From an uncultured Alistipes sp. (GTDB lineage: Bacteria; Bacteroidota; Bacteroidia; Bacteroidales; Rikenellaceae), in NCBI GenBank assembly GCA_944326035.1, contig CALVCS010000003.1:329466-393465 (forward strand): DNA of 64,000 nucleotides. Reading direction: 5' to 3'. Every line of letters begins with the position of its first letter. The first letter of the stretch is position 1. The position numbers and the translations under genes are program-made. Of this stretch, positions 28,315-37,399 are shown piece by piece. The notes below the pieces were generated by a model. It saw only the letters and a list, made by a program, of their open reading frames with translations, had not been told where the DNA came from and did not search any database.

Positions 28315-28981
28315 ACTTTTTAGCGGGAGAAATGCACGTTTCGGACGGGGAAAACGGAAGAGGTCGAGCCAGAAAATGAGCTCCGGTTTTTCACTCGGGG
28401 TAGGGATCGTCGGGCGGGGTGACAGATGCGTTTCAGTATGTCGAACGAAACGTAAAATACCTGTTGAGGCGGCCCTGAAGGGGTGTTTTGCAAGTTGAAA
28501 TGCGCATGAACTGTCTGCGGTGTTATTTCTTGAAGAGACGGCAGAGACGGCTTTTAAGTCAGTTGCTGGCTATGGCGGAGCGTGGACGACAAAGCCCTTT
28601 TATGGGGACTAACGGAGAAAAAGAGGCTCGAAAAAAGAGCGGTTGAACCGAGAAGAGTGAATTTTCGGGGCGGACGGAGCGTAGGGGTGTGGTTGTCTTG
28701 GAAGGGCATCCAGTGCTGGAAATGGGGCTGTGCCTGCGGATAGCAATTCGATCTGTTTTCCCGGAAAGGGGAAGGAAATGGTCGTGTGCTTTTGGGTCGG
28801 TTGCATGGCATGTGGGTCAGAAGTTATCGTCCGGATGGCGTAAGCTTAGCCACTCTTCCGAAACAACCCCGAAGCGTTTCTCGAAATCGTTTCCCTCGAC
28901 ATCATCATAAAGTGTCCCAGTAAATCAGACTCTCCAGCTAATAAAAGCACCCCGGGGCACCGAAGCCTCAGGGGGATAATA
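28315..28981. other. Gene-free stretch
   Basis: About 670 nt separate the resB start from the hairpin after rny. The open frames are short, have no homology I recognise, and show atypical composition. I see no RNA gene or insertion sequence. Confidence 0.5.
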
Positions 28982-29017
28982 CCACAAGAGGATTTCCGAT
29001 CGGAAATCCTCTTGTGG
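28982..29017 (-). terminator. 36-nt perfect palindrome after rny
   Basis: CCACAAGAGGATTTCCG pairs perfectly with its complement around AT, 22 nt past the rny stop on the reverse strand. The T-run is weak (TATTAT), so termination is likely but might be incomplete. Confidence 0.6.
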
Positions 29018-29038
29018 GTAAGGCGGTCAGCCGGGCGA

Positions 29039-30571
29039 TTATTTCGCGTAGCTGATCGAGCGGGTTTCCCGGATCACGGTGATTTTGACCTGACCGGGAT
29101 AGGTCATTTCGTCCTGGATCTTCTTGGCGATATCGTGCGACAGCAGATCGGCATCCTGGTCCGAGATCTTTTCACTGCCGACAATCACGCGCAATTCGCG
29201 ACCGGCCTGAATGGCATAGGTCTTCATGACGCCCGGATAGCTCATCGCCATATCTTCCATCTCTTTGAGTCGTTTGATGTAGGATTCCACCACTTCGCGG
29301 CGAGCCCCCGGACGAGCCCCCGAGATGGCGTCGCATACCTGAACGATCGGCGAGATCAGATTGGTCATTTCGATTTCGTCGTGGTGTGCTCCGATCGCGT
29401 TGATCACTTCGGGTTTTTCTTTGTAGCGTTCGGCCAGCTTCATCCCGATGATAGCGTGCGGCAATTCGGGTTCGTCATCGGGCACCTTGCCGATATCGTG
29501 CAGCAATCCGGCTCGACGGGCCAGTTTGGCATTCAACCCCAGTTCCGAGGCCATGATCCCACACAGATTGGCGGTTTCACGCGAGTGTTGCAACAGGTTT
29601 TGTCCATAGGATGAACGGTATTTCATCTTCCCGATCATGCGGATCAGTTCGGGATGCAGACCGTGGATCCCCAGGTCGATGGCGGTACGTTTGCCGACTT
29701 CGATGATTTCGTCTTCGATCTGTTTCTGAACTTTGGCGACCACCTCTTCGATACGGGCCGGGTGGATACGTCCGTCGGTTACCAGCTGATGCAGGGCCAG
29801 ACGGGCGATTTCACGGCGTACGGGATCGAACCCCGATAGAATAATCGCTTCCGGGGTGTCGTCGACGATGATTTCCACACCGGTGGCGGCTTCCAGGGCG
29901 CGGATATTCCGTCCTTCACGTCCGATGATACGGCCTTTGACCTCGTCGCTGTCGATATTGAAGACCGTCACCGAATTTTCGATTGCGGCTTCCGTCGCCA
30001 CGCGTTGGATGGTCTGTACGACGATCTTTTTCGCCTCTTTGTTGGCGGTCATTTTGGCCTCTTCCATCACCTCGTTGACATAGGTGATGGCGTCGCTTTT
30101 GGCTTCGGCCTTCATGTTTTCGATGAGGATATTTTTGGCCTCTTCGCTACTCAGACCGCTGATCTGTTCCAGACGCAGGTTCTGTTCCTTGACCTTGCGT
30201 TCGATCTCTTCTTTTTTGCGTTCGATGCCCTGCAGTTGGGTTTCGAGCTGTTCGCGCAGCAGATTTTGTTCTTTGATCTTTTTGCCCAGCTCTTCCTGTT
30301 GCTGATGCAACGAATTTTCCAGCTGTTTGACGCGTTGTTCGGCTTGCGCTATCTTTTGGTTGCGTTCATTGACCTGACGGTCGTGTTCGCTTTTCAGTTG
30401 AATGAATTTTTCCTTGGCCTGAAGGATACGCTCCTTCTTGATCATTTCGGCTTCGGATTCGGCCTCTTTTATCAGGTTGAGTCTACGCGTTTGAGTAGCT
30501 TTCGTGACAATGAAATATGAGGCGAAACCGACTACGACGGCCGAAATGACGGCGGCGATTGCGATTATCAT
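29039..30571 (-). CDS. rny: Ribonuclease Y
   Basis: The 510-residue endoribonuclease begins cleavage of many mRNAs at the membrane. It has an N-terminal membrane helix (about residues 2-24), a long coiled coil rich in Glu, Lys and Gln (about 30-190), a KH domain with [15 protein letters not shown], and an HD domain with [18 protein letters not shown]. Length and domain order match the family. The gene lies directly downstream of the 6S-like RNA and zapA on the same strand. Confidence 0.96.
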   Translation of the reverse strand: MIIAIAAVISAVVVGFASYFIVTKATQTRRLNLIKEAESEAEMIKKERILQAKEKFIQLKSEHDRQVNERNQKIAQAEQRVKQLENSLHQQQEELGKKIKEQNLLREQLETQLQGIERKKEEIERKVKEQNLRLEQISGLSSEEAKNILIENMKAEAKSDAITYVNEVMEEAKMTANKEAKKIVVQTIQRVATEAAIENSVTVFNIDSDEVKGRIIGREGRNIRALEAATGVEIIVDDTPEAIILSGFDPVRREIARLALHQLVTDGRIHPARIEEVVAKVQKQIEDEIIEVGKRTAIDLGIHGLHPELIRMIGKMKYRSSYGQNLLQHSRETANLCGIMASELGLNAKLARRAGLLHDIGKVPDDEPELPHAIIGMKLAERYKEKPEVINAIGAHHDEIEMTNLISPIVQVCDAISGARPGARREVVESYIKRLKEMEDMAMSYPGVMKTYAIQAGRELRVIVGSEKISDQDADLLSHDIAKKIQDEMTYPGQVKITVIRETRSISYAK

Positions 30572-30640
30572 ACTCGTTGATGATTAAGTGAATAATTATA
30601 TTTTATCGGGTTGTTTTTCGGGTGTTAGGGGTATGAAAAA

Positions 30641-30849
30641 AAAGCCCGCATGGGGTTTCCTCTTTGTAGGTTTGACGAAGCTCCTATATCGTCATGTGTG
30701 GGGCTGCCGAAAATCGCAAACTTCCAACGTCTCCGCTAAAGGGAGACCCTCCCGAGAGAGGGTAAGGCCTGTTTTTGAAAAACTGAGCTTGACCCCAATT
30801 TTTAAACTGTTGAGTTTCGCAAAGTGAAAAAGGAATCCATGCGGGCTTA
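30641..30849 (-). ncRNA. ssrS: Probable 6S RNA
   Basis: Between zapA and rny, on their strand, a stretch of about 205 nt begins with AAGCCCGCATGG and ends with its complement CCATGCGGGCTT followed by eight T residues. The ends thus close a long rod and also form a terminator. Further pairing is visible inside: GGTTTCCTCTT against AAGGAATCC near the ends, and a central CCCTCTCTCGGGAGGG hairpin. A long rod with a central bulge next to zapA is the hallmark of 6S RNA, which binds housekeeping RNA polymerase. I have not folded it by computation. Confidence 0.7.
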
Positions 30850-30904
30850 TTCCTGTGTTTCTATACGGTATGTAAAGAACGTGTATGTCGGAGAATATCG
30901 TGTT

Positions 30905-31198
30905 TTACTCCTTGAGGTCGTTCAGGTAGTGGTCGATCTGGTCGTTGATCTCTTCGATGGTGTTCATCTGATCGGTGAGGGTACGATCCATTTCCAGTCC
31001 CACCTTGATGACAGCCATCTGCATGGCGGCCATGGCCAGATAGTCCTCGGGTTCGGCGGCGAATGTGCTGCGGTAACTCGAGATCAGGCTGTTGATGTCT
31101 CGGGCGGCCCGGCGATATTTTTCCTCCTCTTCTTGGGGGATGGTCATCGCGTACTCTTTACCGGCGATTTTGACCGTTATCTTTCGGGTCTGGGGCAT
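30905..31198 (-). CDS. zapA: Cell division protein ZapA
   Basis: The 97-residue protein matches ZapA, which bundles FtsZ filaments. The N-terminal region is a KITVKIAGKEYAMTIP-like beta element followed by the RAARDINSLI helix; the C-terminal half forms a coiled coil. It shares a transcript with the coiled-coil gene upstream (26-nt gap) and is followed by the 6S-like RNA, a neighbourhood seen in many bacteria. Confidence 0.85.
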   Translation of the reverse strand: MPQTRKITVKIAGKEYAMTIPQEEEEKYRRAARDINSLISSYRSTFAAEPEDYLAMAAMQMAVIKVGLEMDRTLTDQMNTIEEINDQIDHYLNDLKE

Positions 31199-31224
31199 GA
31201 TAACCTGAGGTATCTAACGTTCGT

Positions 31225-31512
31225 TTATCGGTTCATCAGGGCGATGCAGCGATCAATTTCCCGCAAAAGTTTATTGACGCGCTGTCGAGCAGCCCGGGTA
31301 TTGCCTCCCTGGCCGGATAGGGCGCCGGCGGTTTCGAGCACGCGGACACGTTTTTCCAGTTCCAGGATTTTCTCTTCGGCCTGACGTTTCTGCCGGGCTA
31401 TTTTTTCCCGTTCGGCGATCATTTTTCCCAACTCGGCGCGTAAACTGCGATTGTCGTCGATCAGTTGCTGGACTTTTTCGCGAAGCGTTTCGATCGGATG
31501 GGTCTCTTTCAT
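31225..31512 (-). CDS. Small coiled-coil protein, possible ZapB-like divisome factor
   Basis: The 95-residue protein is mostly coiled coil from residue 8 to about 60, with regular Leu/Ile heptads and many charged residues, then a basic tail. Sequence alone does not place it in a family. Position directly ahead of zapA suggests a division role, as ZapB is also a small coiled coil that works through ZapA. This is inference from context. Confidence 0.7.
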   Translation of the reverse strand: MKETHPIETLREKVQQLIDDNRSLRAELGKMIAEREKIARQKRQAEEKILELEKRVRVLETAGALSGQGGNTRAARQRVNKLLREIDRCIALMNR

Positions 31513-31540
31513 CGGAGCCGGAGATTAGCATTTCCCAATT

Positions 31541-31571
31541 CAAAAGTACGCATTATTTGTGAAATTGCCAA
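31541..31571 (-). promoter_or_regulatory. Promoter of the coiled-coil gene, zapA and 6S-like RNA
   Basis: On the reverse strand TTG (31569-31571) and TACTTTTG (31541-31548) are 20 nt apart, about 30 nt before the first start codon. Confidence 0.6.
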
Positions 31572-31716
31572 ACATTCCTGTACACCTTCTCGCGGGAAAG
31601 CGTCGAGGGAAGGGTGTTTGTCAGGGGGTTGGGGGTGAATCGGACCGTGTGAGCGGACGGAAAAGAGATTCCCAAACCGGAGGCGAGGGGAGAGGGCCAT
31701 GGATCGCCGGGACGAT

Positions 31717-33018
31717 TTAGCGGCGCAGGCGACCGTAGAGGTCGTAAGCTTCGGCGCCGGTAATCTCGACCGGATAGAATTCGCCCGGACGGAGGGCTTT
31801 CCCCGCGGCGGGGATAAGAATTTCGGTGTCGACTTCCGGGGAGTCGTATTGGGTGCGGCCGACCCAGAACTCGCCTTCGCGACGATCGATCACCACCTCT
31901 TCGGTACGGCCGATGCGGGCCTGGTTGTTGGCGCGGGAGATCTCGCTTTGGATCTCCATGATACGGTCGGCGCGTTGATGTTTGACCTCTTCCGGGACGT
32001 CGTTCGGCAGGTGTAGGGCCGAGTAGGTGCCCTCCTCTTCGCTGTAAGGGAAGACGCCCAGCCGTTCGAAACGGACCTTCCGAACGAATTGTTCGAGCTG
32101 TTCGAAATCGGCCTCGGTTTCGCCGGGGTATCCGACCAGCAGGGTCGTACGCAGGGCGATACCGGGAACCTCGCGGCGCAGTTCGTTGATCAGGGCATAG
32201 GTCTCGGCCTGATTGAGACCCCGGCGCATGCTTTTGAGTTGAGCGTCGCTGATGTGTTGGAACGGGATGTCGAGGTATTTGCACAGTTTGGGCTCGTCGC
32301 GCAGCAGCTCGATGACGTCCCGAGGAAACTGAGCAGGATAGGCATAGTGCAACCGGACCCAATGGATCCCTTCGATGGCGCACAGTCGGCGGAGCAGTTC
32401 ACCCAGTCGGCGTTCGCCGTAGAGATCAAGGCCGTAATAGGTGGTATCCTGGGCGATGACGATCAATTCTCGAACCCCTTTGCGGGCGAGATTTTCGGCT
32501 TCGGCGACCAGATCCTCCATCGGGACGGAGACATGACGGCCCCGGATCAGCGGAATGGCGCAATAGCCGCACCCCCAGTTACAGCCTTCCGAGATCTTCA
32601 GATAGGCATAATGGGAGGGGGTGGTCAGGTGACGTTCTCCCCGCAGCTCGTCGCGATAGTGTCCGCCCACGGCTCGCAGAATGTCGGCGAGGTTATTGAC
32701 GCCGAAATATTGATCCACCTCGGGAATTTCGCTTTCCAGATCCTTTTTGTAGCGTTCGGACAGACACCCCATCACGAACAGCTGGTCGATCTGACCGGCT
32801 TCCCGCGCACGGGCGAAGGAGAGAATCGTGTCGATGGACTCCTCTTTGGCGTCGCCGATGAAGCCGCAGGTGTTGACGATCACCACATCGGCCTCCGGCG
32901 TATTGTCGTCGAAGGTGATTTCAAAGGCGTTGGGGTCCAGTTGGGCCATCAGGTGTTCCGAGTCGACGAGGTTCTTGGAGCATCCCAGCGTGACGATATT
33001 GATGCGTTTCTTTTTCAA
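31717..33018 (-). CDS. rimO: Ribosomal protein S12 methylthiotransferase RimO
   Basis: The 433-residue radical-SAM enzyme adds a methylthio group to an aspartate of ribosomal protein S12. The N-terminal UPF0004 domain supplies cluster cysteines in TLGCSKNLVDSE and NTCGFIGDAKEES, the latter typical of RimO rather than MiaB. The radical-SAM CxxxCxxC is in EGCNWGCGYCAIP, and a C-terminal TRAM domain follows. It lies 52 nt downstream of ftsY on the same strand. Confidence 0.96.
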   Translation of the reverse strand: MKKKRINIVTLGCSKNLVDSEHLMAQLDPNAFEITFDDNTPEADVVIVNTCGFIGDAKEESIDTILSFARAREAGQIDQLFVMGCLSERYKKDLESEIPEVDQYFGVNNLADILRAVGGHYRDELRGERHLTTPSHYAYLKISEGCNWGCGYCAIPLIRGRHVSVPMEDLVAEAENLARKGVRELIVIAQDTTYYGLDLYGERRLGELLRRLCAIEGIHWVRLHYAYPAQFPRDVIELLRDEPKLCKYLDIPFQHISDAQLKSMRRGLNQAETYALINELRREVPGIALRTTLLVGYPGETEADFEQLEQFVRKVRFERLGVFPYSEEEGTYSALHLPNDVPEEVKHQRADRIMEIQSEISRANNQARIGRTEEVVIDRREGEFWVGRTQYDSPEVDTEILIPAAGKALRPGEFYPVEITGAEAYDLYGRLRR

Positions 33019-33070
33019 AGTGCAGGCAGTTTAACAGAGAAAAAACATACACGGAGGCAGCAAAGTCTCG

Positions 33071-34036
33071 TTAAGCCGGATCGCCGAACAGACTGTCGAC
33101 GAATTCGCGGCGATTGAAGACCTGTAGCTGGTCGATACCTTCTCCCACACCGATATAACGGACCGGAATCTTGAACTGATCGCTGATCCCGATCACCACC
33201 CCTCCTTTGGCCGTACCATCCAGTTTGGTGATGGCCAGCGAGGTGACTTGGGTGGCTTGGGTGAACTGTTTGGCCTGTTCGAAGGCGTTCTGACCGGTCG
33301 AACCGTCCAACACCAACAGTACTTCGTGGGGCGCATCCGGGATGACTTTGGTCATGACGTTGCGGATTTTGGTCAGTTCGTTCATCAGGCCGATTTTGTT
33401 GTGGAGGCGTCCGGCGGTGTCGATCAGCACCACATCGGCATCGTTGGCGACGGCACTGCGCAGGGTGTCGTAAGCCACGGCGGCCGGATCGGACCCCATC
33501 TCCTGATGGATCATGGTGGCGCCGGCTCGCTGGGCCCATACGCCCAATTGTTCGATGGCGGCGGCCCGGAAGGTGTCGGCGGCGCCGATATAGACTTTCT
33601 TGCCGGCCTTGGTGAATTGGGCGGCCAGTTTGCCGATGGTGGTGGTTTTGCCGACGCCGTTGACGCCAACGACCATGATGACCAGCGGGAATCCCTGGCG
33701 TTTTTCGGGCACAAAGCCTTGATCCTCTCCCTCGTGGCTCTCTTCGAGCAGGGCGGTGATCTCTTCGCGCAGGATGCGATTCAGCTCGGCGGCGTTCATG
33801 TATTTATCGCGGGCCACCCGTTGTTCGATGCGTTCGATGATGCGGACGGTGGTGTCGACCCCGACGTCGGAGGTGATGAGAACCTCTTCGAGATTATCGA
33901 GCACTTCGTCGTCCACTTTCGATTTGCCGGCCACGGCGCGGGCCAGTTTGGAAAAGACCCCTTCTTTGGTTTTCTCCAGGCCTTTGTTGAGGTCTTCCTT
34001 GTGTTCTTTTTTCGAAAAGAGATTGAACAGTCCCAT
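33071..34036 (-). CDS. ftsY: Signal recognition particle receptor FtsY
   Basis: This 321-residue protein is the GTPase receptor that docks ribosome-SRP complexes at the membrane. It has a short, basic N-terminal region in place of the long acidic A domain of E. coli, then the helical N domain and the GTPase domain with GVNGVGKTTTIGKLA (G1), DTAGRLHNK (G3) and TKLDGTAKGG (G4). A reverse TATCTTTG -7 box (34058-34065) lies 22 nt upstream of the start; no clear -33 element. Confidence 0.96.
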   Translation of the reverse strand: MGLFNLFSKKEHKEDLNKGLEKTKEGVFSKLARAVAGKSKVDDEVLDNLEEVLITSDVGVDTTVRIIERIEQRVARDKYMNAAELNRILREEITALLEESHEGEDQGFVPEKRQGFPLVIMVVGVNGVGKTTTIGKLAAQFTKAGKKVYIGAADTFRAAAIEQLGVWAQRAGATMIHQEMGSDPAAVAYDTLRSAVANDADVVLIDTAGRLHNKIGLMNELTKIRNVMTKVIPDAPHEVLLVLDGSTGQNAFEQAKQFTQATQVTSLAITKLDGTAKGGVVIGISDQFKIPVRYIGVGEGIDQLQVFNRREFVDSLFGDPA

Positions 34037-34065
34037 GATCGCGTCTTTTTAATGTGTCAAAGATA

Positions 34066-34885
34066 GTATGAAAAGAGGCATTTCCGGAGGGTCTACCTGT
34101 TTTTTCGACGCATTCTTCGGAAAATAGCGGGTTTAAGGGTCGATAAAACCGCGTGGGTTAGGCGGTGTGGGCTCCGATCCAGCCATTTATGAAATCTGCG
34201 TCCGGGAGTGTCTGGGGTATTCGGAATGTCCGGGGTGTGTCGGATTTTGGAAGCACTTGGGCGTTGCTGGAGAATCCGAGGGTGCTTAGGCGTTGCTGGG
34301 GGTGGAGTGTCCGGGAATGTTTAGGCTTTATTGGGACCGGAGTTTTCGGGAGTATCCGAGAGTATCCGTGGCTCTTGGTGGTGTTAGGCAATACGTAGGT
34401 GTGCTCGGAAAGTTAGAGCAGGGTGCTTTTGGAGGACCGTGTTCAGGGGCCGACAGGAGCCGGATGCGCGGTTTGAAAATCCATGTTCGGCCATGTTCGG
34501 CGCCTGCGTGGAGGTCTCCGGAGCTGAGAGAAAGACCCTATGGAATCTCTTCAGTCTCACAAGGTCAGCGTCTGCGACTCAGAAACTGGAGACAGGATTC
34601 TACATCCTGCTCAGGTCCTGGTTCATTCCAGTCCATCCCAGTCCGTCCATTCCAGCTTCAAGTCAGTCCCGGTCAGTCCAAGGTCCTCTAAGTCATTCCC
34701 ATCCACTCCAGAACTCGGCCCCTGTGGGCAGGGGAGAGCGTCCCGAGTCAGGGATCGGGGGTAGTACCCCGGCGGTAGTGTCCCAGATTAGGGTTCCCGA
34801 GTTTGCCTTTTAGGTTGGAGCTCCGGGAAGTGTCGTACCGGGATCTGCATTAGGCCCCCTCGTCAAGGCCCTGGAGGAGGAATAC
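34066..34885. other. Long gene-free stretch with repetitive, strand-biased sequence
   Basis: Two low-complexity tracts fill much of this region. At about 34195-34390 the forward strand is G+T-rich with recurring GTCCGGGG, GGAGTGTCC and GTATCCG units; at about 34610-34710 it is C+T-rich with recurring CAGTCC, CCATTCCAG and TCAGTCC units. Open frames inside them have no recognisable homology and very skewed composition. I do not call a gene. Confidence 0.6.
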
Positions 34886-34921
34886 ACAAAAGGCCCGTTT
34901 AATACTAAACGGGCCTTTTGT
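34886..34921 (-). terminator. Terminator after the L28-L33-DUF4295 operon
   Basis: ACAAAAGGCCCGTTT pairs with AAACGGGCCTTTTGT around a 6-nt loop, 25 nt past the DUF4295 stop on the reverse strand. Confidence 0.85.
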
Positions 34922-34945
34922 ATTAAGACAAGCAAGCGGTCTTAA

Positions 34946-35101
34946 TTACTTTTTCGTGAAAAATTCTTTCACTTGTTCATTGGGGACGATTTCCGTTTTG
35001 AAGGCATAAGCGCCAGTCTTTTCGGATTTCACCATTTTGATGCATTTCGTGAATGCTTTACCGGTCCCGGTTTTCAGCGTTGCAACTACTTTCTTTGCCA
35101 T
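34946..35101 (-). CDS. DUF4295-family small basic protein
   Basis: Reading the reverse strand from ATG 35101 gives 51 residues starting MAKKVVATLKTGTGKAFTK and ending EFFTKK. It is rich in lysine and matches the DUF4295 family, a Bacteroidota-specific protein nearly always encoded after ribosomal proteins L28 and L33. A ribosome-associated role is inferred from that linkage; the function has not been worked out to my knowledge. It is 9 nt after rpmG and precedes the operon terminator. Confidence 0.9.
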   Translation of the reverse strand: MAKKVVATLKTGTGKAFTKCIKMVKSEKTGAYAFKTEIVPNEQVKEFFTKK

Positions 35102-35110
35102 GATTCAACC

Positions 35111-35293
35111 TTATTTGATTTCGCGGTGAATGGTTACTCGTTTCAGAATCGGATTGTATTTTCTACGTTCCATCCGATCGGGCGTGTTCTTTTTGTTTTT
35201 GGTGGTGATGTAGCGTGACATGCCCGGCATGCCGCTCTCCTTCTGTTCGGTGCATTCCAGAATCACCTGAACGCGGTTACCTTTTTTTGCCAT
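35111..35293 (-). CDS. rpmG: 50S ribosomal protein L33
   Basis: The 60-residue protein starts [17 protein letters not shown] and contains the [17 protein letters not shown] signature of L33. Only one cysteine is present, so this is the form without the zinc-binding CxxC pairs. It lies 18 nt after rpmB. Confidence 0.97.
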   Translation of the reverse strand: MAKKGNRVQVILECTEQKESGMPGMSRYITTKNKKNTPDRMERRKYNPILKRVTIHREIK

Positions 35294-35311
35294 TTCTCGA
35301 GAGTGTTAATT

Positions 35312-35545
35312 TTAGTAGACCTTTTTGGGAGCTGCGGCTTCTTTCAGGGCAACGGCCAGTCCTTTTTTATTGATCGTTTTCATTCCGGAGGTACTTACCT
35401 TCAGCGTTATCCACCGACCTTCTTCTTCATTCCAGAAGCGTTTGGTTTTGAGGTTCGGGTTAAAACGCCTTTTGGTTTTCTTGTTCGAGTGAGAGACGTT
35501 GTTGCCCACTTGCGCCGTCTTACCCGTGATTTCACACATTTTCAT
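35312..35545 (-). CDS. rpmB: 50S ribosomal protein L28
   Basis: The 77-residue protein has MCEITGKTAQVGNNVSHSN at the N terminus and the basic KTKRRFNPNL stretch of L28. ATG occurs at 35545 and 35539; I use the first (MKMCEIT), although the second is equally possible. It leads the L28-L33-DUF4295 operon. Confidence 0.97.
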   Translation of the reverse strand: MKMCEITGKTAQVGNNVSHSNKKTKRRFNPNLKTKRFWNEEEGRWITLKVSTSGMKTINKKGLAVALKEAAAPKKVY

Positions 35546-35587
35546 ACGAATCGTTTGGTTTAATTGTGGTTATTCCAAAAGGAGCGA

Positions 35588-35618
35588 CAAAATTAGTGTT
35601 TTTTTTGAAAAATAGCAA
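35588..35618 (-). promoter_or_regulatory. Promoter of rpmB-rpmG-DUF4295
   Basis: On the reverse strand TTG (35616-35618) and TAATTTTG (35588-35595) are 20 nt apart, about 42 nt before the first ATG. Confidence 0.6.
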
Positions 35619-35647
35619 ACTTTTCGCGGAATACTGTGCGGGAAAAT

Positions 35648-37144
35648 CTATTTCTCGGCCTTGGTAGCGTGGTTGGCGGGGGTATAGGCTCCCTCCAGGG
35701 GCTTGCTGTCGGAGATCATCAGCAGCAGATCACCCGGCTGGAGTGTCGTTTTACCCGTGGGCACGAAATAGTGATCATCGCGTTGGACCATCACCACCAG
35801 GGTGTGTTCCGGGATATTGAGGTGGATTAGCGAATCGCCTTCGGCGAGCATTTCGGGGGTGACTTCAATCTCCGACATGGTGGATTTGATCTGTTCAGGG
35901 AGTTCGATGTCGCCGAACGATTTGCGTTTTTCGCCTTCGGGGATGCCCAAGCCCAATAATTGTGCGATGTAGTTGATGGTCGTGCCTTGGAGCAGCAACG
36001 ACAGGATGGTGATGAAAAAGACGATATTGAACATCATCTGGGCGTGTTCGATACCGGCCAGCAGCGGATAGGTGGCGAAGATGATCGGGACGGCTCCACG
36101 CAGCCCCACCCAGGAGACGAACAGTTTGGCTTTGGCGGTCATGCCTCGGAAGGGCAGCAGGCTGAGCCATACGCCGATCGGGCGGGAGATCAGGATGAGG
36201 GCGCCCCCGATCAGCAATCCGGTTCCGGCCACTGACAGCACTTGACGCGGGCTGACCAGCAGCCCCAAGGTCAGGAACATGATCAGCTGGCTGAGCCAGG
36301 CGAATCCGTCGAAAAAGATTGTAATGCTTTTTTTGTGGACGATTTTATGGTTGCCGACGACCAGTCCGGTGATATAGACGGCCAGGTAGCCGTTTCCTTT
36401 GAGCAGGTCGGTGACCGAGAAGACGAAAAAGACGTAAGCCAACAACAGAATCGGGTAGAGGGATTGGTTGTCGATGTCGAGGCGGTTGAGCATGAGGATG
36501 GCCAGCCGTCCCAACAGAAAACCGGCTAAGGCCCCGACGGAGAGTTGGATGAGCAGCATCAGGATCGATTGTCCGAAGCTCATCTCGCCGGATTGGATGA
36601 TCTGGATCAGCAGGATCGTGAGCATATAGGCCATCGGGTCGTTGCTTCCGCTCTCCAGTTCCAGCATGGGCCGCAGGTTTTGTTTGAGTTTGAGGCCTTT
36701 GGATCGCAGGATGGAAAACACCGAAGCGGAGTCGGTGGAGGACATCACGGAGGCCAACAGGAGGGATTGGGCGAGGGTCAGGTTGGGGGTACCCGGCAGG
36801 AAATGGGTGATGCCATAGATGATTCCTCCGGTCAGAAAGGCGGTCAGAATCACCCCGACCGTCGCCAAGACGATGCCTTGAGGGGCGATGGGTTTGATTT
36901 CGGCGTATTTGGTGTCCATCCCTCCGGAGAAAAGGATGATGCTCAGGGCCATCATGCCGATGAACTGGGCGATGGCCGGGCTATTGAATTGGATGCCCAG
37001 ACCGTCGCTGCCGAACAGCATCCCCACGCCGAGGAACAACAACAGCATGGGAACGCCGAACTTGTAGCCGGTTTTCCCAGCCAAAATGCTCATAAACAGG
37101 AGAATCGATCCCACTAATAAAATATTCCCTGTGTCGAGTACCAT
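35648..37144 (-). CDS. CPA1-family potassium/sodium-proton antiporter with TrkA-C domain
   Basis: The 498-residue protein has about 12 membrane helices over residues 5-390, including the transport-site aspartates in SSTDSASVF and LESGSNDPMAY. A soluble domain follows (about residues 400-490) with the TrkA-C pattern ending in LQPGDLLLMISD. This is the layout of NhaP2/CvrA, which exchange K+ or Na+ for protons in cell-volume control. Ion preference is not visible from sequence. A reverse TATCTTTG box (37264-37271) lies upstream without a clear -33 element. Confidence 0.92.
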   Translation of the reverse strand: MVLDTGNILLVGSILLFMSILAGKTGYKFGVPMLLLFLGVGMLFGSDGLGIQFNSPAIAQFIGMMALSIILFSGGMDTKYAEIKPIAPQGIVLATVGVILTAFLTGGIIYGITHFLPGTPNLTLAQSLLLASVMSSTDSASVFSILRSKGLKLKQNLRPMLELESGSNDPMAYMLTILLIQIIQSGEMSFGQSILMLLIQLSVGALAGFLLGRLAILMLNRLDIDNQSLYPILLLAYVFFVFSVTDLLKGNGYLAVYITGLVVGNHKIVHKKSITIFFDGFAWLSQLIMFLTLGLLVSPRQVLSVAGTGLLIGGALILISRPIGVWLSLLPFRGMTAKAKLFVSWVGLRGAVPIIFATYPLLAGIEHAQMMFNIVFFITILSLLLQGTTINYIAQLLGLGIPEGEKRKSFGDIELPEQIKSTMSEIEVTPEMLAEGDSLIHLNIPEHTLVVMVQRDDHYFVPTGKTTLQPGDLLLMISDSKPLEGAYTPANHATKAEK

Positions 37145-37399
37145 ACGCGCGTATCCTGTTTTAAAGGTGATGGGTGGGGGCGACGAAGGGGTGTGAACCT
37201 CGTTTCAGTCGCTTCACTCCGTCAGAAAACGTAAGAAAGGCCACAAATCGTTTGCCATAGTGCCAAAGATACGTAAAAAAGCGAAAAACTGAAAAGGGAA
37301 TTTTCAGTCTTTGAAACGCTTTCCGGCGGTGCCGGGGATGAGGATTCCCATGCTTGGAAATGATGCTATGGGAAACGTATGTCGGATAGGGGCGCGAGT

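Noticed and set aside
28554..28910. Short open frames on both strands between resB and rny
   Set aside because: No homology, no promoter or ribosome-binding site, and mutually overlapping.
34190..34710. CRISPR array
   Set aside because: Units are too short and irregular, without a constant repeat and spacers of equal size; the same holds for 11094-11200 and 40205-40440.
34158..34813. Several overlapping open frames of 70-130 codons between ftsY and the L28 operon
   Set aside because: They lie in repetitive, composition-skewed DNA on both strands, with no recognisable motif or start context.
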